Of a stretch of DNA of 64,000 nucleotides, positions 45,427-55,600 are shown piece after piece. The first letter of the stretch is position 1. Every line of letters starts with the position of its first letter. This stretch comes from an uncultured Lachnospiraceae bacterium (GTDB lineage: Bacteria > Bacillota > Clostridia > Lachnospirales > Lachnospiraceae). The stretch spans positions 1 to 64,000 of the forward strand of contig ONDV01000019.1 in the NCBI GenBank assembly GCA_900316665.1, read 5' to 3'. The notes beneath the pieces are model-generated. The model saw only the letters and a program-made list of their open reading frames with translations. It ran no database searches and had not been told where the DNA came from. Made by a program: the position numbers and the translations under genes.

Positions 45427-47037
45427 ATGAAGATCGAATTTCTGGGAGCTGATCATGAAGTGACGGGAAGCTGTCATTATGTAGAGTGCGCCGGGACTCG
45501 CTTTCTGGTGGACTGTGGTATGCATCAGGGTCCTGATATTTATAACAAGCAGGAGATACCCGTGAATGTATCTGATATAGATTTTGTGCTTGTTACCCAT
45601 GCTCATATCGACCACAGTGGTTTGATTCCTCTTCTCTACAATCACGGGTTCAGAGGAAAGATCTACGCCACCAGGGCTACATGCGGGCTCTGCGACATAA
45701 TGCTGAGAGACTCTGCCCATATCCAGGAATCAGAGTGCGAATGGAAGAACAGGAAGGCAAGGCGTTCAGGCGGAGAAGAAGTGGAACCCATGTATACCGT
45801 GGCGGATGCCATCCATGTAATGGAGCAGTTCGTCCCCTGTCCTTACCATGAGATACTTTCCATAAACGATAATATAAAGATCAGGTTCGTTGATGCCGGG
45901 CATCTTTTGGGTTCTTCATCCATAGAGGTATGGCTGTATGAGGACGGAGAAAATAGAAAGATCGTCTTTTCGGGAGACATAGGAAATATAGACCAGCCCC
46001 TTATAAGAGATCCGGAATTCATAGATGATGCGGATTATATCCTGACAGAATCCACTTACGGAGACAGGGAACATGATAAACCTGTCGATTTTGCGGGAGC
46101 TCTTGCTGAGGTGATAAAGCATACCCTTGGGAGGGGCGGCAATCTCGTGATCCCTGCCTTTTCGGTCGGACGTACCCAGGAGATGCTTTATTTCATAAGG
46201 CGGATCAAGGAGGAAAATCTTATTCCCGATATGCCGGATTTTGAGGTTTATATGGACAGCCCCCTTGCAGTCGAGGCGACCAATGTATTCCAGAAAAACA
46301 TTGAGGAATGTTTTGACAGCGAGGCGATGGAGCTGGTAGAGCGGGGTGAGAACCCGATAGGCTTCCGCGGACTTCGCACCGCGATCACTCCTGAGGAATC
46401 AAAGGCCATAAACTTTGACAAAAATCCCAAGGTGATCATATCCGCATCCGGAATGTGCGAGGCGGGCAGGATCAGACACCATTTAAAGCACAATCTCTGG
46501 AGAGAGGAATGCACTGTGCTTTTTGTGGGATATCAGGTGCCGGGCACTCTGGGCTATAAGCTCCTTCACGGAGAGAAGGATGTAAGGATATTCGGTGAAG
46601 ACATACAGGTAAGAGCCGAAATCGCAAATCTTCCGGGAATGAGTGGTCACGCAGATCAGAAAGAACTCCTGAAATGGATGGGGCATTTCAAGTCTCCTGT
46701 GAAACGTGTCTTTGTTGTTCATGGAGAAGATCAGGTCACTGAGAGTTATGCGGCACTGGTAAAGGAAAAGACAGGCTTCGAGGCTAGCGCTCCCTATTCC
46801 GGAGAGATCTGGGATCTGATCAGCGGAGAATGCATAAGAGAAGGAATAAAAGAAAAAGCTAAGGAGCTTGAGAGAAAGAGCCGGGGCGGACGTACTGCGG
46901 CAGCTATATACAGCAGGCTCCTCGCTGCCGGAGCGAGACTTATGTCTGTCATCAGGGCTAATTCCGGATTGGCAAATAAGGACATGGCGAAGTTTGCGGA
47001 TCAGATCAATTCGCTGTGTGATAAATGGGATAGATAA
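45427..47037 (+). CDS. Beta-CASP metallo-beta-lactamase-fold RNase (YSH1/CPSF-like)
   Basis: A 536-residue protein. N-terminal metallo-beta-lactamase core with THAHIDHSG near residue 57, DAGHLLGSSSIE near 158 and FSGDIGN near 181, an inserted beta-CASP domain (SVGRTQEMLYF; SASGMCEAGRIRHHL) and the RMMBL end (NLPGMSGHADQKELL, FVVHGEDQ). Such proteins act on RNA in eukaryotes and archaea; the bacterial members of this length are presumed ribonucleases. ATG at 45427 follows AAGGGGG. polA starts 15 bases after the stop. Confidence 0.88.
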   Translation: MKIEFLGADHEVTGSCHYVECAGTRFLVDCGMHQGPDIYNKQEIPVNVSDIDFVLVTHAHIDHSGLIPLLYNHGFRGKIYATRATCGLCDIMLRDSAHIQESECEWKNRKARRSGGEEVEPMYTVADAIHVMEQFVPCPYHEILSINDNIKIRFVDAGHLLGSSSIEVWLYEDGENRKIVFSGDIGNIDQPLIRDPEFIDDADYILTESTYGDREHDKPVDFAGALAEVIKHTLGRGGNLVIPAFSVGRTQEMLYFIRRIKEENLIPDMPDFEVYMDSPLAVEATNVFQKNIEECFDSEAMELVERGENPIGFRGLRTAITPEESKAINFDKNPKVIISASGMCEAGRIRHHLKHNLWREECTVLFVGYQVPGTLGYKLLHGEKDVRIFGEDIQVRAEIANLPGMSGHADQKELLKWMGHFKSPVKRVFVVHGEDQVTESYAALVKEKTGFEASAPYSGEIWDLISGECIREGIKEKAKELERKSRGGRTAAAIYSRLLAAGARLMSVIRANSGLANKDMAKFADQINSLCDKWDR

Positions 47038-47052
47038 TAGATGGAGAAAGAA

Positions 47053-49746
47053 ATGTCAGACAAGAAGATTCTTCTGATCGATGGTCACAGTATTTTAAAC
47101 AGGGCTTTCTACGCCCTGCCGCCGACCATGACAGACTCGGAAGGTCATCATACAAACGCAGTATTCGGATTTTTGAATATGATGTTCCGTTTCATTGATT
47201 CCGAGAAGCCGGATTTTCTTGGTGTTGCCTTTGATATGAGCGAGCCTACATTCAGGCACAAGATGTTTGCTGAATATAAAGGCACGAGGCATCCCATGCC
47301 GCCGGAACTTAAAGAGCAGGTACCTATGATCCAAGAGATGCTTCATGCCATGGGCATACCTATATATACAAAAGCCGGGTACGAGGCTGATGATATCCTG
47401 GGCACTCTGTCAAGGCAGGCTGAGGCAGAAGGACTTATGGTTTCCATTATGTCGGGAGACCGGGATCTTCTTCAGCTGGCTACGGAAAGAACCGCCATCA
47501 TTATTCCGAGTACTAAAAAGACCGGGACTGAAGTAGAGAAATATTTTGAGTCTGATGTAATAGAGAAAAAGGGAGTCACCCCGACGGAATTCATTGATGT
47601 AAAGGCTCTGATGGGCGATAAATCCGATAATATACCGGGCGTTCCGTCCATCGGCGAGGTGACCGCCACCAGAATTATAAAAGAGTATCATTCACTTGAG
47701 AATGCGATCGATCATGTGGATGAATTAAAGCCGCCTAAGGCAGCAAAGAAACTGGATGAATTCCGCGACCAGGCTTTCTTTTCAAAGACGCTTGCGACAA
47801 TTGTCCTTGATGCTCCGGTAAAAATAGAATTTACCGGTATGGACATATACAGGCCTGAGGCTCTTTCACTATGCAGAAAATGGCAGTTCAGAAATCTGAT
47901 TCCCAGATTTTCAGAAACTGAGGAGAAGAATACTGCTGATAAATGGCCTGATAATCATGTGGAAGAATTATCTCTCGATGATTTTTTAAATATGATGGGG
48001 AATTTTGACGGATCTGATTTTTATGGCGTCTCATTCATCATTCTAAAGAAAAAGCTTCTCGCGTCAGCTTTTTGCAGAGATGAAAAAACCTTCTGCCTGT
48101 CACTTTCTGATAAAAGCGATGACGATAGAAATCATGCCGGCAGACTTATATGGGATCTGATTTTAAAGAAAGCTGATGGAGGAGTCAGATTTTCCTTTGA
48201 TGATATAAAGGAGGCTCTCTCGATTTTGGATTTCCCGTGCGGGGAAAAGATCTCAGTATCAAAATACGGATACAAAAGTTATTTCGACGCTTCTGTCGCA
48301 TCTTATCTTATCGATCCGCTTAATAATTCATACTCCTGCGACAGGATGGCCTCTGCATATCTCGGACTTACTATTCCGTCCAGGGAAGAGCTCTTTTTGA
48401 AAAAGAAGGATGATGAGATAATAAGGGAAGCGCCCGACCTTAAGGATGATCTTATAAAGATCGCGGGCGAAAGAGCCTTTGCGCTTTCAAAGCTTCCGGA
48501 CAAATTATCAGAACGTCTTCAAGACATGGAGATGAAAGACCTCTATGACCGGATCGAGCTTCCGCTGGTGTTTACTCTGTCCGACATGGAAAAGTATGGA
48601 ATGTCAATAGATACCGGCGAGCTGGAGCAGTACGGGAAACTTCTGGATAAGACAATTTTGGAAACCGAGAAAAGGATCTATGAGGCTGCCGGACTCGAAT
48701 TCAATATTAATTCGCCAAAGCAGCTCGGAGAAGTTCTTTTTAACAAGATGGGACTTCCCAATGCAAAGAAGACAAAGACCGGTTATTCCACATCGGCTGA
48801 AGTCCTTGAGGGCATGTCTGACATACCGGTAATAAATGATATTCTTACCTACAGGCAGTATAAGAAAATAAGATCTACCTATGTGGACGGTCTTAGTTCC
48901 GCAGTGTCGCCTGACGGGAAAATCCATTCGACCTTTCAGCAGAAGGTGACCGTCACCGGCCGTATATCGTCAGCTGAACCGAATCTCCAGAACATACCAG
49001 TAAGGGTGGATATAGGGAAAAAGATAAGGAAGGTATTTCATCCGGAAACCGGATTTGTATATCTGGATGCCGATTATTCGCAGATAGAGTTAAGAGTCCT
49101 TGCTCATATGTCCGGAGATCCGAATCTGATCGAAGCATACAGGGAAGGAAAAGACATTCACAGGTCGACCGCGAGTCTGGTATTTAAGAAGCCCTTCGAT
49201 GAGGTTACGGAGAATGAGAGAAGAAGCGCGAAGGCTGTGAATTTCGGAATAGTGTATGGTATAAGCGCTTTCGGACTGGCGAAAGATCTTCATATCTCAA
49301 GGGCTGAGGCTGCCGCATACATAGAAAATTATTACAAGGCTTATCCTAACCTCAAATCCTATCTTGATTCCCTCGTGACATCAGCAAAGGAAAAGGGATA
49401 CGCAGTGACTCTTTTCAAGAGAAGAAGACCGGTACCGGAACTCTCGTCGTCAAATTTCATGACAAGGCAGTTCGGGGAAAGGGTAGCAAAAAATTCTCCT
49501 ATACAGGGCACGGCAGCTGATATAATAAAGATTGCCATGGTTCGTGTCCATGACAGGCTTATTAAGGAAGGTTTCAAATCCCGCCTGGTACTTCAGGTGC
49601 ATGACGAACTTCTGATCGAGGCATATAAGGATGAACTGGATCTTGTATCTGATATATTGAAAGAAGAGATGGAGAATGCCGCACATTTGAAGGTGGCACT
49701 GACTGTTGATATGGAGACCGGAGATACTTGGTATGACGCCAAATAA
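47053..49746 (+). CDS. polA: DNA polymerase I
   Basis: An 897-residue polymerase used in repair and primer removal. N-terminal 5' nuclease (LLIDGHSILNRAFYALP; YEADDILGTL; GDKSDNIPGVPSIG), a middle domain that has the fold region but lacks the DxE residues of an active 3'-5' exonuclease, and the polymerase with DADYSQIELRVLAH, RRSAKAVNFGIVYG and VHDELLIE. So proofreading is probably lost, as in B. subtilis. I use the ATG at 47053, which has GGAGAAAG before it; the ATG at 47041 has none. Confidence 0.95.
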   Translation: MSDKKILLIDGHSILNRAFYALPPTMTDSEGHHTNAVFGFLNMMFRFIDSEKPDFLGVAFDMSEPTFRHKMFAEYKGTRHPMPPELKEQVPMIQEMLHAMGIPIYTKAGYEADDILGTLSRQAEAEGLMVSIMSGDRDLLQLATERTAIIIPSTKKTGTEVEKYFESDVIEKKGVTPTEFIDVKALMGDKSDNIPGVPSIGEVTATRIIKEYHSLENAIDHVDELKPPKAAKKLDEFRDQAFFSKTLATIVLDAPVKIEFTGMDIYRPEALSLCRKWQFRNLIPRFSETEEKNTADKWPDNHVEELSLDDFLNMMGNFDGSDFYGVSFIILKKKLLASAFCRDEKTFCLSLSDKSDDDRNHAGRLIWDLILKKADGGVRFSFDDIKEALSILDFPCGEKISVSKYGYKSYFDASVASYLIDPLNNSYSCDRMASAYLGLTIPSREELFLKKKDDEIIREAPDLKDDLIKIAGERAFALSKLPDKLSERLQDMEMKDLYDRIELPLVFTLSDMEKYGMSIDTGELEQYGKLLDKTILETEKRIYEAAGLEFNINSPKQLGEVLFNKMGLPNAKKTKTGYSTSAEVLEGMSDIPVINDILTYRQYKKIRSTYVDGLSSAVSPDGKIHSTFQQKVTVTGRISSAEPNLQNIPVRVDIGKKIRKVFHPETGFVYLDADYSQIELRVLAHMSGDPNLIEAYREGKDIHRSTASLVFKKPFDEVTENERRSAKAVNFGIVYGISAFGLAKDLHISRAEAAAYIENYYKAYPNLKSYLDSLVTSAKEKGYAVTLFKRRRPVPELSSSNFMTRQFGERVAKNSPIQGTAADIIKIAMVRVHDRLIKEGFKSRLVLQVHDELLIEAYKDELDLVSDILKEEMENAAHLKVALTVDMETGDTWYDAK

Positions 49747-50353
49747 GATGCACTTTATAGGATTGACCGGAGGCGTGGGTTCAGGAAAGAGCGTCTGCCT
49801 GAGATATTTAAGCGATAAATACAATGCAGCGGTCTTGAGCACCGACGACCTGGCGAGAAAGCTTTCGGATGCGGGTGAACCGGTGAATGAGAAAATTCAC
49901 GAACGCTTCAGGGATTATGATGTTTTTCTGCCGGACGGTAATATGGACCGGCCTGCCATGGCAAAGCTCATAATGAATGACAGGGATTTAAGGACTGCGC
50001 TTGATGACATCATTCATCCGGCAGTTATAGAAAAGATAATGGGTCTTCGGGACATACTCGAAGCTGACGGGCGGGAATTTTTTTTCGTGGAGTCTGCGAT
50101 CTTAATAGAGTCGGGATTTTTCAGGAATGTGGATGAATCCTGGCTTGTATATGCTCCGGTGGAAATCAGAAGAGCAAGGCTTAAGGAGACGCGTGGATAT
50201 TCGGATCAGAGGATCGATGCTATGCTGAAGGCTCAGCTTTCATACGATGATTATCTGAAGTATTGCTCCGAAGTGATAAAAAACGGAGGAAGTGTCGAAG
50301 AGATGCAGGAGTCCGTTGACCGCGCGATAGAACATCTGCGACGAAGTAAATAA
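49733..50353 (+). CDS. coaE: Dephospho-CoA kinase
   Basis: A 206-residue P-loop kinase making coenzyme A. P-loop GLTGGVGSGKS at about residues 9-19, DDLARKL near 38, HP in IIHPAVIEKI near 93, and a C-terminal lid with RRARLKETRG. It overlaps polA by 14 bases when started at the ATG at 49733, which has GGAG nine bases upstream; the ATG at 49748 would match the usual start more closely but lacks a ribosome site. Confidence 0.93.
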   Translation: MTPNKMHFIGLTGGVGSGKSVCLRYLSDKYNAAVLSTDDLARKLSDAGEPVNEKIHERFRDYDVFLPDGNMDRPAMAKLIMNDRDLRTALDDIIHPAVIEKIMGLRDILEADGREFFFVESAILIESGFFRNVDESWLVYAPVEIRRARLKETRGYSDQRIDAMLKAQLSYDDYLKYCSEVIKNGGSVEEMQESVDRAIEHLRRSK

Positions 50354-50408
50354 TAGTACGATGGGAAGTTTCGTGAACAAATCAGCAAGATAAAAGGAGA
50401 ATCTACAT

Positions 50409-52502
50409 ATGTCAGATTCATCTGAAAAGACAGAGCAAAGGGATTATGTATACGGTCTGGATATCGGCACGAGAAATGTAGTCGGTGTCGTGGGATATCC
50501 GGAGGGTGCGGGTCTTCATGTAATAGCACTCTCGATGCGGGAGCATAAGACCAGGGCAATGATAGACGGTCAGATCCATAATATCGACCGGGTAGCTGCT
50601 GTAGTCAGGGAAGTTACGGACGAGCTCGAAGAAAAGACAGGTCTTAAATTGTCCAGAGTCTGCATTGCAGCAGCAGGAAGAGTGCTTGTGACTTATACCG
50701 CGAGGGCGGAATATTCATATCCGCAGGAGTCGGTCGTGACAAGGGATGATCTGAATCGGCTCGATATGATCGGAATCGACGAGGCATCCGGCAGCATACG
50801 CACTAAAGACAATGAGAAATATCATTTCTATTGCGTCGGTTATTCTGTGGCTCATTATTATCTGAACGGAGAACCTTTCGGGTCGATAGAAGGCCATAAG
50901 GCGAATGTTATAGCAGAGGATATAATTGTTACATTTTTGCCGGAAGATGTGGTTGACGGTCTCTATTCGGCTGTCGGAAGGGCAGGACTTGAAGTCGCCA
51001 ATATGACTCTCGAGCCCATAGCCGCAATTGATGTGGCGATACCGGAGAATTTCAGGATGCTTAATATTGCCCTTGTTGATGTAGGCGCCGGGACAAGCGA
51101 TATCTGCATCACGCGTGACGGAAGCATATCTTCTTACGGAATGATCCCTTACGCCGGTGATGAGATCACGGAATCTCTGGTTCAGGAATATCTGGTCGAT
51201 TTCAATACTGCAGAGCAGATGAAAAAAGACTCGACTGACAAGACCGACATTACTTTTTTGGATATCATGGGCATCAGCCACACCCTGACTGCAGAGGAAA
51301 TCTGGCAGCATACGGATCCTGTTGTTGAGAAGATCACGGATGCCGTCTCGAAAAAAATTCTGGAGCTGAACGGGGATCATCCCGTGGCTGCCTGCTTTGT
51401 GGTAGGAGGTGGCGGAAAAGCGCACGGGTTCTGCGAGAGCCTGGCGTCAAAACTCAAGATCATTAATGAACGTGTGGCCTTGAGAGGCAGGGAGGTCATG
51501 AACAACATTTCCTTTGATGAGGACATAGAGAAGGATCCCCTTCTGGTGACTCCGGTAGGAATATGCTTGAATTATTATGACCAGAGAAACAATTTTATCA
51601 TGATAAATCTGAATGACCAGATCATGAAATTATATGATAACGGTCATCTTACGATTGTCGATGCCGCGATTCAGGCCGGGTATGACACAAAGGATCTTTT
51701 TCCCAAGAGAGGAAAAGAGATCAATTTCTTTGTAAATGGTGAGAAGAGAATGGTTCGTGGCATGGAAGGCGAGTCTGCGACGGTAGTAATGAACGGCGAG
51801 CCGGCGGGCCTTAAGACTCCTATAAGTAGAAACGCCGAGATAGAGATCACTCCATCCACGATGGGAGCTGATGCAGCTTTATCTCTTTCGGACTTTTATG
51901 AAACAGAAAAAACGGATCTGATTTTTATTATAAACGGAGAGAGAGTAAGCTGTCCGAGGTTCGCCGAGGTTAATGGAGAATTAGAACCGGGAACGTATGA
52001 GATCAAGGACAATGATGACATTATTATAAGAGACCATTATACTGTTGATGAGCTTGCTCGAATAATGGATGAAAATATAGAAAATTATGACAGCCTTTTT
52101 GTAAATAACAGACCTGCCGACGGGGATACCGAGGTCTATGAGAATTTTTCAATTGACTGGGATGCCAGGCCGGCAGGATCTGATGACGAAAGCCGGAAGG
52201 AAAGCAGGCAGGACGCTGATGAAAATATCAAGGGCAAGAAAGCTGATGGCTTTAATAATGAGCCGGAGGGCGGGCTGAAAACTGACAAGGCTCATTCGAT
52301 AAACATTACTATTAACTCAAAGCCATATACCCTGACCGGAAAGGAATCATATATCTTCATTGACATTTTTACAGTGATAGATTTTGATACCAACTCGGCC
52401 GGAGGCAGAGGCGTGTATATAAAAGTAAACGGCGAGAGATGCGAATATGTGACTCCGCTTAATGACGGAGATGCCGTCGAGATAGGATGGGAAGAATTTT
52501 AA
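50409..52502 (+). CDS. FtsA-like actin-fold ATPase with long repeated C-terminal extension
   Basis: A 697-residue protein. Residues 1-395 are FtsA/PilM-like: phosphate-1 GLDIGTRNVVGVV (16-28), phosphate-2 ALVDVGAGTSDI (Asp224), adenosine motif FVVGGGGKAHGF (about 330-341). The remaining 300 residues hold three beta-rich segments (about 436-495, 503-550, 628-697), each with VNGE or ING(E/S) and two ending in a TPI/TPL..(D/N)A.(V/I)EI pattern, separated by an acidic, probably disordered stretch (580-625). No C-terminal amphipathic FtsA helix is seen. It could be the FtsZ anchor of this organism, since no ftsA adjoins ftsZ, but that is inference. It shares an operon with coaE and walJ. Confidence 0.75.
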   Translation: MSDSSEKTEQRDYVYGLDIGTRNVVGVVGYPEGAGLHVIALSMREHKTRAMIDGQIHNIDRVAAVVREVTDELEEKTGLKLSRVCIAAAGRVLVTYTARAEYSYPQESVVTRDDLNRLDMIGIDEASGSIRTKDNEKYHFYCVGYSVAHYYLNGEPFGSIEGHKANVIAEDIIVTFLPEDVVDGLYSAVGRAGLEVANMTLEPIAAIDVAIPENFRMLNIALVDVGAGTSDICITRDGSISSYGMIPYAGDEITESLVQEYLVDFNTAEQMKKDSTDKTDITFLDIMGISHTLTAEEIWQHTDPVVEKITDAVSKKILELNGDHPVAACFVVGGGGKAHGFCESLASKLKIINERVALRGREVMNNISFDEDIEKDPLLVTPVGICLNYYDQRNNFIMINLNDQIMKLYDNGHLTIVDAAIQAGYDTKDLFPKRGKEINFFVNGEKRMVRGMEGESATVVMNGEPAGLKTPISRNAEIEITPSTMGADAALSLSDFYETEKTDLIFIINGERVSCPRFAEVNGELEPGTYEIKDNDDIIIRDHYTVDELARIMDENIENYDSLFVNNRPADGDTEVYENFSIDWDARPAGSDDESRKESRQDADENIKGKKADGFNNEPEGGLKTDKAHSINITINSKPYTLTGKESYIFIDIFTVIDFDTNSAGGRGVYIKVNGERCEYVTPLNDGDAVEIGWEEF

Positions 52503-53303
52503 ATGGACTTATTCAGTATTGCCAGCGGGTCGAGCGGCAACTGCATATGCGTCGGAAACACATCACACCATGTGATGATCGATGCCGGCGTCAGCGGTAA
52601 AGCCATTGAACGCGGTATGAATGAAAATGGAATGACTACAAGCGATATGGAAGCGGTTCTTGTCACTCATGAGCATTTTGATCATATAGCGGGTCTCGGA
52701 GTGATTGCGAGAAGATATGCCATCCCGATCTACGCTACTTCCGGCACGATCGATGCCATAAAAAAGAATAAGAGTGTTAAAAATATCGATGAATCTCTAT
52801 TTCATTCCATAAAGGCAGGAGAAAAATTTTCAATCGGAGATATTACGGTGGATCCGGTCAGTATCTCACATGATGCAGCTGATCCTGTAGCCTATATTCT
52901 TTCCGACGGACAAAAGAAGGTGGGAGTTCTTACTGACCTCGGAACTTATGACGATAATATAGTAGAACACGCGAAAGACCTTAACGCCTTGCTTTTGGAG
53001 GCAAATCATGACCTCAATATGCTGGAGTGCGGACCTTATCCTTACAATTTGAAAATGAGGATAATGAGTGACAGAGGCCATCTGTCAAACGAGATGAGCG
53101 GACAGCTCCTGTCACGGCTTTTGAATGATAATATGGAGCAGATCTTTCTCGGTCATCTTTCAAAGGAAAATAATTATCCTGATATAGCGCTTGCCACGGT
53201 GTCGCAGGAGATCACACTATCGCGGGATAATGACTATAAGGAGGGTGACTTTCCTATTGATGTGGCAAAAAGAAATGAGCCTATGAGGAGAGTTGAAATA
53301 TAA
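52503..53303 (+). CDS. walJ: Metallo-beta-lactamase-fold hydrolase, WalJ/YycJ type
   Basis: A 266-residue protein starting FSIASGSSGNCICVG, typical of YycJ/WalJ, with the metal motif THEHFDHIAGL at about residues 57-67 and SISHDAADPVAYIL near 118. B. subtilis YycJ is tied to the WalRK regulon and has been proposed as an exonuclease in mismatch repair; no walRK is nearby here. It starts directly at the end of the FtsA-like gene. Repeat R8 begins four bases after the stop. Confidence 0.87.
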   Translation: MDLFSIASGSSGNCICVGNTSHHVMIDAGVSGKAIERGMNENGMTTSDMEAVLVTHEHFDHIAGLGVIARRYAIPIYATSGTIDAIKKNKSVKNIDESLFHSIKAGEKFSIGDITVDPVSISHDAADPVAYILSDGQKKVGVLTDLGTYDDNIVEHAKDLNALLLEANHDLNMLECGPYPYNLKMRIMSDRGHLSNEMSGQLLSRLLNDNMEQIFLGHLSKENNYPDIALATVSQEITLSRDNDYKEGDFPIDVAKRNEPMRRVEI

Positions 53304-53306
53304 AAA

Positions 53307-53583
53307 CTAAAATTTCCCACATCAATAATGAAAATCTTTGTCGCAAATGATTCATTCGCTTTTTGCCAAGAGATGTCACAGTGGTGGCTCACAAGTTGTG
53401 TTTTTCTGTTTGCTCGCACGCGCTTTTTAGCGGCTCTCTGACAAAAGACGATTGTCAACCGAGCCGCAGCTAGCGTGCTCGCTCACGACGAAAAACACAA
53501 TGTTCGCCACCATCTGTGCATCTCATGGCTTCAATGAATCATTTGCGACAAAAGAGTACCAATGAAATGTTGGAAATTTTAAG
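53307..53583. repeat. Full palindromic repeat element, reversed core order (site R8)
   Basis: Ends CTAAAATTTCCCAC (53307-53320) and GTTGGAAATTTTAAG (53569-53583). Arm segments 53367-53387 and 53506-53528 are inverse copies. The core order is the reverse of R7: the segment with GCTCGCACGCGC first, then GCTAGCGTGCTCGCTC. The centre found in R7 (AGCAGAAATGCT) is deleted. It fills the gap between walJ and the ACT-domain gene; the remaining bases to 53681 are AT-rich without a clear promoter. Confidence 0.88.
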
Positions 53584-53681
53584 GTAAATTTTAATAAAAA
53601 AGGTTTTTTTCTGTCAGCATTATTAAATGTGTGATATTCTAACTGTTGAATTAATCTATGGCAAGGCATGAAGGAGAAAAA

Positions 53682-53969
53682 ATGGACACTTCAAAACATA
53701 ACAGGGCAATCATAACTGTAGTCGGAAAGGATACGGTAGGAATAATTGCAAAGATCTGCACCTATCTTTCAAACACCAGAATAAATGTAAATGATATATC
53801 ACAGACTATTGTCCAGGGATATTTCAATATGATGATGATAGTCGATATGACAGGCTCGGAGAAGCCTTTCGAGCAGGTTCAGAAGGAGCTTGGTCAGATA
53901 GGCGGGGAAATCGGTGTCGATATTAAGTGTCAGAGGACAGAGATATTCGACATGATGCACAGAATTTGA
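53682..53969 (+). CDS. ACT domain protein, UPF0237 family
   Basis: A 95-residue protein made of one ACT domain (AIITVVGKDTVGIIAKICTYL at the start, ISQTIVQGYFNMMMIVD in the middle). This is the UPF0237 family, usually found beside a UPF0210/DUF711 gene, as here (250 bases on). ACT domains bind amino acids; the ligand is unknown. The ATG at 53682 follows AAGGAG; an upstream in-frame ATG does not. Confidence 0.88.
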   Translation: MDTSKHNRAIITVVGKDTVGIIAKICTYLSNTRINVNDISQTIVQGYFNMMMIVDMTGSEKPFEQVQKELGQIGGEIGVDIKCQRTEIFDMMHRI

Positions 53970-53980
53970 GCACTTCATTA

Positions 53981-54138
53981 AATTGATGCAAGCGCATTTA
54001 AAGTGCAAACTTCGTTTGCTAGCGCTTGCACTTGTAACATCACTTCGTGATGTTACATGAATTGATGCAAGCGCATTTAAAGTGCAAACATCGTTTGCTA
54101 GCGCTTGCACTTGTAACATCACTTCGTGGTGTTACATG
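53981..54138. repeat. Two tandem copies of the 79-bp hairpin module (site R9)
   Basis: Copies at 53981-54059 and 54060-54138 differ at only a few positions and are the inverse complement of the 83-bp units at 14343-14591. They start 12 bases after the ACT gene stop and separate it from its usual partner, the UPF0210 gene. Confidence 0.9.
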
Positions 54139-54156
54139 ACAGGAATCATTATTATT

Positions 54157-54184
54157 AAGTGCCAAAAAGGTATTTCCGGCACTT
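54157..54184 (+). other. Hairpin with GGTAT loop before the UPF0210 gene
   Basis: AAGTGCC (54157-54163) and GGCACTT (54178-54184) flank AAAAAGGTATTTCC. A hairpin of the same design lies before prfC (57156-57184). Not followed by a T-run; function unknown. Confidence 0.45.
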
Positions 54185-54220
54185 GAATCATTTTTATTAA
54201 TAGTCTAAATAGGAGAAAAA

Positions 54221-55585
54221 ATGCCAAGCATATACGAGGTAGAAGAAACCAACAAGATGATCGAGCAGGAGAACCTCGACATCAGAACGATCACTATAGG
54301 AATCAGCCTCTTTGGCTGCATGGATTCGGATCTTGAGAAGTGCTGCGGCAAAATCAGAGACAAGATCATGACCACGGCGCGGGATCTGGTGAAGGTCGGG
54401 CGAGAGATAGAGAGGGATTACTGCATCCCAATAGTCAATAAGAGAATCTCGATCACACCCATTGGAACGATTGGATCTGCATGCTGCAAGTCATCCGAAG
54501 ATTATGTCACGATCGCAAAGACTCTGGATCAGTGCGCGAGAGAACTCGGTGTAAATTTCATCGGAGGATACAGCGCCGTTGTGTCGAAGGGCATGACAAA
54601 ATATGATGAAATGCTGATAAGGTCAATTCCCGAGGCAATGGCAACTACTGAGTACATCTGCTCCAGCGTCAATGTAGGCTCGACGAAGACCGGAATAAAT
54701 ATGGACGCTGTAAGGCTGATGGGAGAGATAGTTAAGGAGACAGCCGAGAAAACAAAAGACAGAGACAGCCTTGGCTGTGCCAAGCTGGTCGTTCTTTGCA
54801 ACGCTCCCGATGACAATCCTTTTATGGCAGGAGCTTTTCATGGAATATCAGAAGCAGATAAGATTATAAATGTCGGAATATCAGGACCCGGCGTTGTAAA
54901 GACTGCACTTGAGTCTGTGCGCGGAGCGGACTTCGAGACCTTGTGCGAGACTATAAAGAAGACCGCTTTCAAGATCACCAGAGTAGGACAGCTGGTTGCG
55001 AGAGAAGCTTCAAAGAAGCTTGATATTCCATTCGGTATCATTGACCTGTCACTTGCACCTACTCCTGCTGTAGGAGATTCCGTCGCTGACATCCTCCATG
55101 AGATCGGTGTTGAGTACGCAGGTGCGCCCGGAACCACAGCCGCTCTTGCAATGCTTAATGATCAGGTCAAAAAGGGCGGAGTCATGGCTTCTTCTTATGT
55201 CGGAGGTCTTTCAGGAGCTTTCATACCTGTATCTGAGGATCAGGGAATGATAGAAGCGGTCGAGGCCAATGCCCTTACCATAGAAAAACTTGAGGCAATG
55301 ACCTGCGTATGCTCTGTGGGCCTTGATATGATAGCCATACCCGGCGACACTACTGCCTCCACCATTTCCGGCATCATAGCTGATGAGGCTGCACTCGGTA
55401 TGGTAAACCAGAAGACTACGGCAGCCCGTCTTATTCCTGTAGTGGGCAAGGGAGTCGGAGATACAGTCGAATTCGGAGGTCTTCTCGGACATGCGCCTGT
55501 TATGAGCGTAAATCCTTATTCATGCGAGAACTTCATCAAGAGAACCGGACGCATTCCTGCGCCGATACATTCATTTAAGAACTGA
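54221..55585 (+). CDS. UPF0210 (DUF711/PFL-like) protein
   Basis: A 454-residue protein of normal family length, related at the fold level to glycyl-radical enzymes such as pyruvate formate-lyase but without an evident glycyl radical motif (no RVxGY). Typical segments: [82 protein letters not shown]. Function is unknown. It pairs with the upstream UPF0237 ACT protein, which suggests amino acid-responsive control. A small glutaredoxin-like gene starts 15 bases after it. Confidence 0.88.
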   Translation: MPSIYEVEETNKMIEQENLDIRTITIGISLFGCMDSDLEKCCGKIRDKIMTTARDLVKVGREIERDYCIPIVNKRISITPIGTIGSACCKSSEDYVTIAKTLDQCARELGVNFIGGYSAVVSKGMTKYDEMLIRSIPEAMATTEYICSSVNVGSTKTGINMDAVRLMGEIVKETAEKTKDRDSLGCAKLVVLCNAPDDNPFMAGAFHGISEADKIINVGISGPGVVKTALESVRGADFETLCETIKKTAFKITRVGQLVAREASKKLDIPFGIIDLSLAPTPAVGDSVADILHEIGVEYAGAPGTTAALAMLNDQVKKGGVMASSYVGGLSGAFIPVSEDQGMIEAVEANALTIEKLEAMTCVCSVGLDMIAIPGDTTASTISGIIADEAALGMVNQKTTAARLIPVVGKGVGDTVEFGGLLGHAPVMSVNPYSCENFIKRTGRIPAPIHSFKN

Positions 55586-55600
55586 GAAGAGGTGAAGATT

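Noticed and set aside
50360..50376. A remnant repeat end (ATGGGAAGTTTCG) between coaE and the FtsA-like gene.
   Set aside because: Only about ten bases match, with no arm sequence next to them; chance is likely enough.
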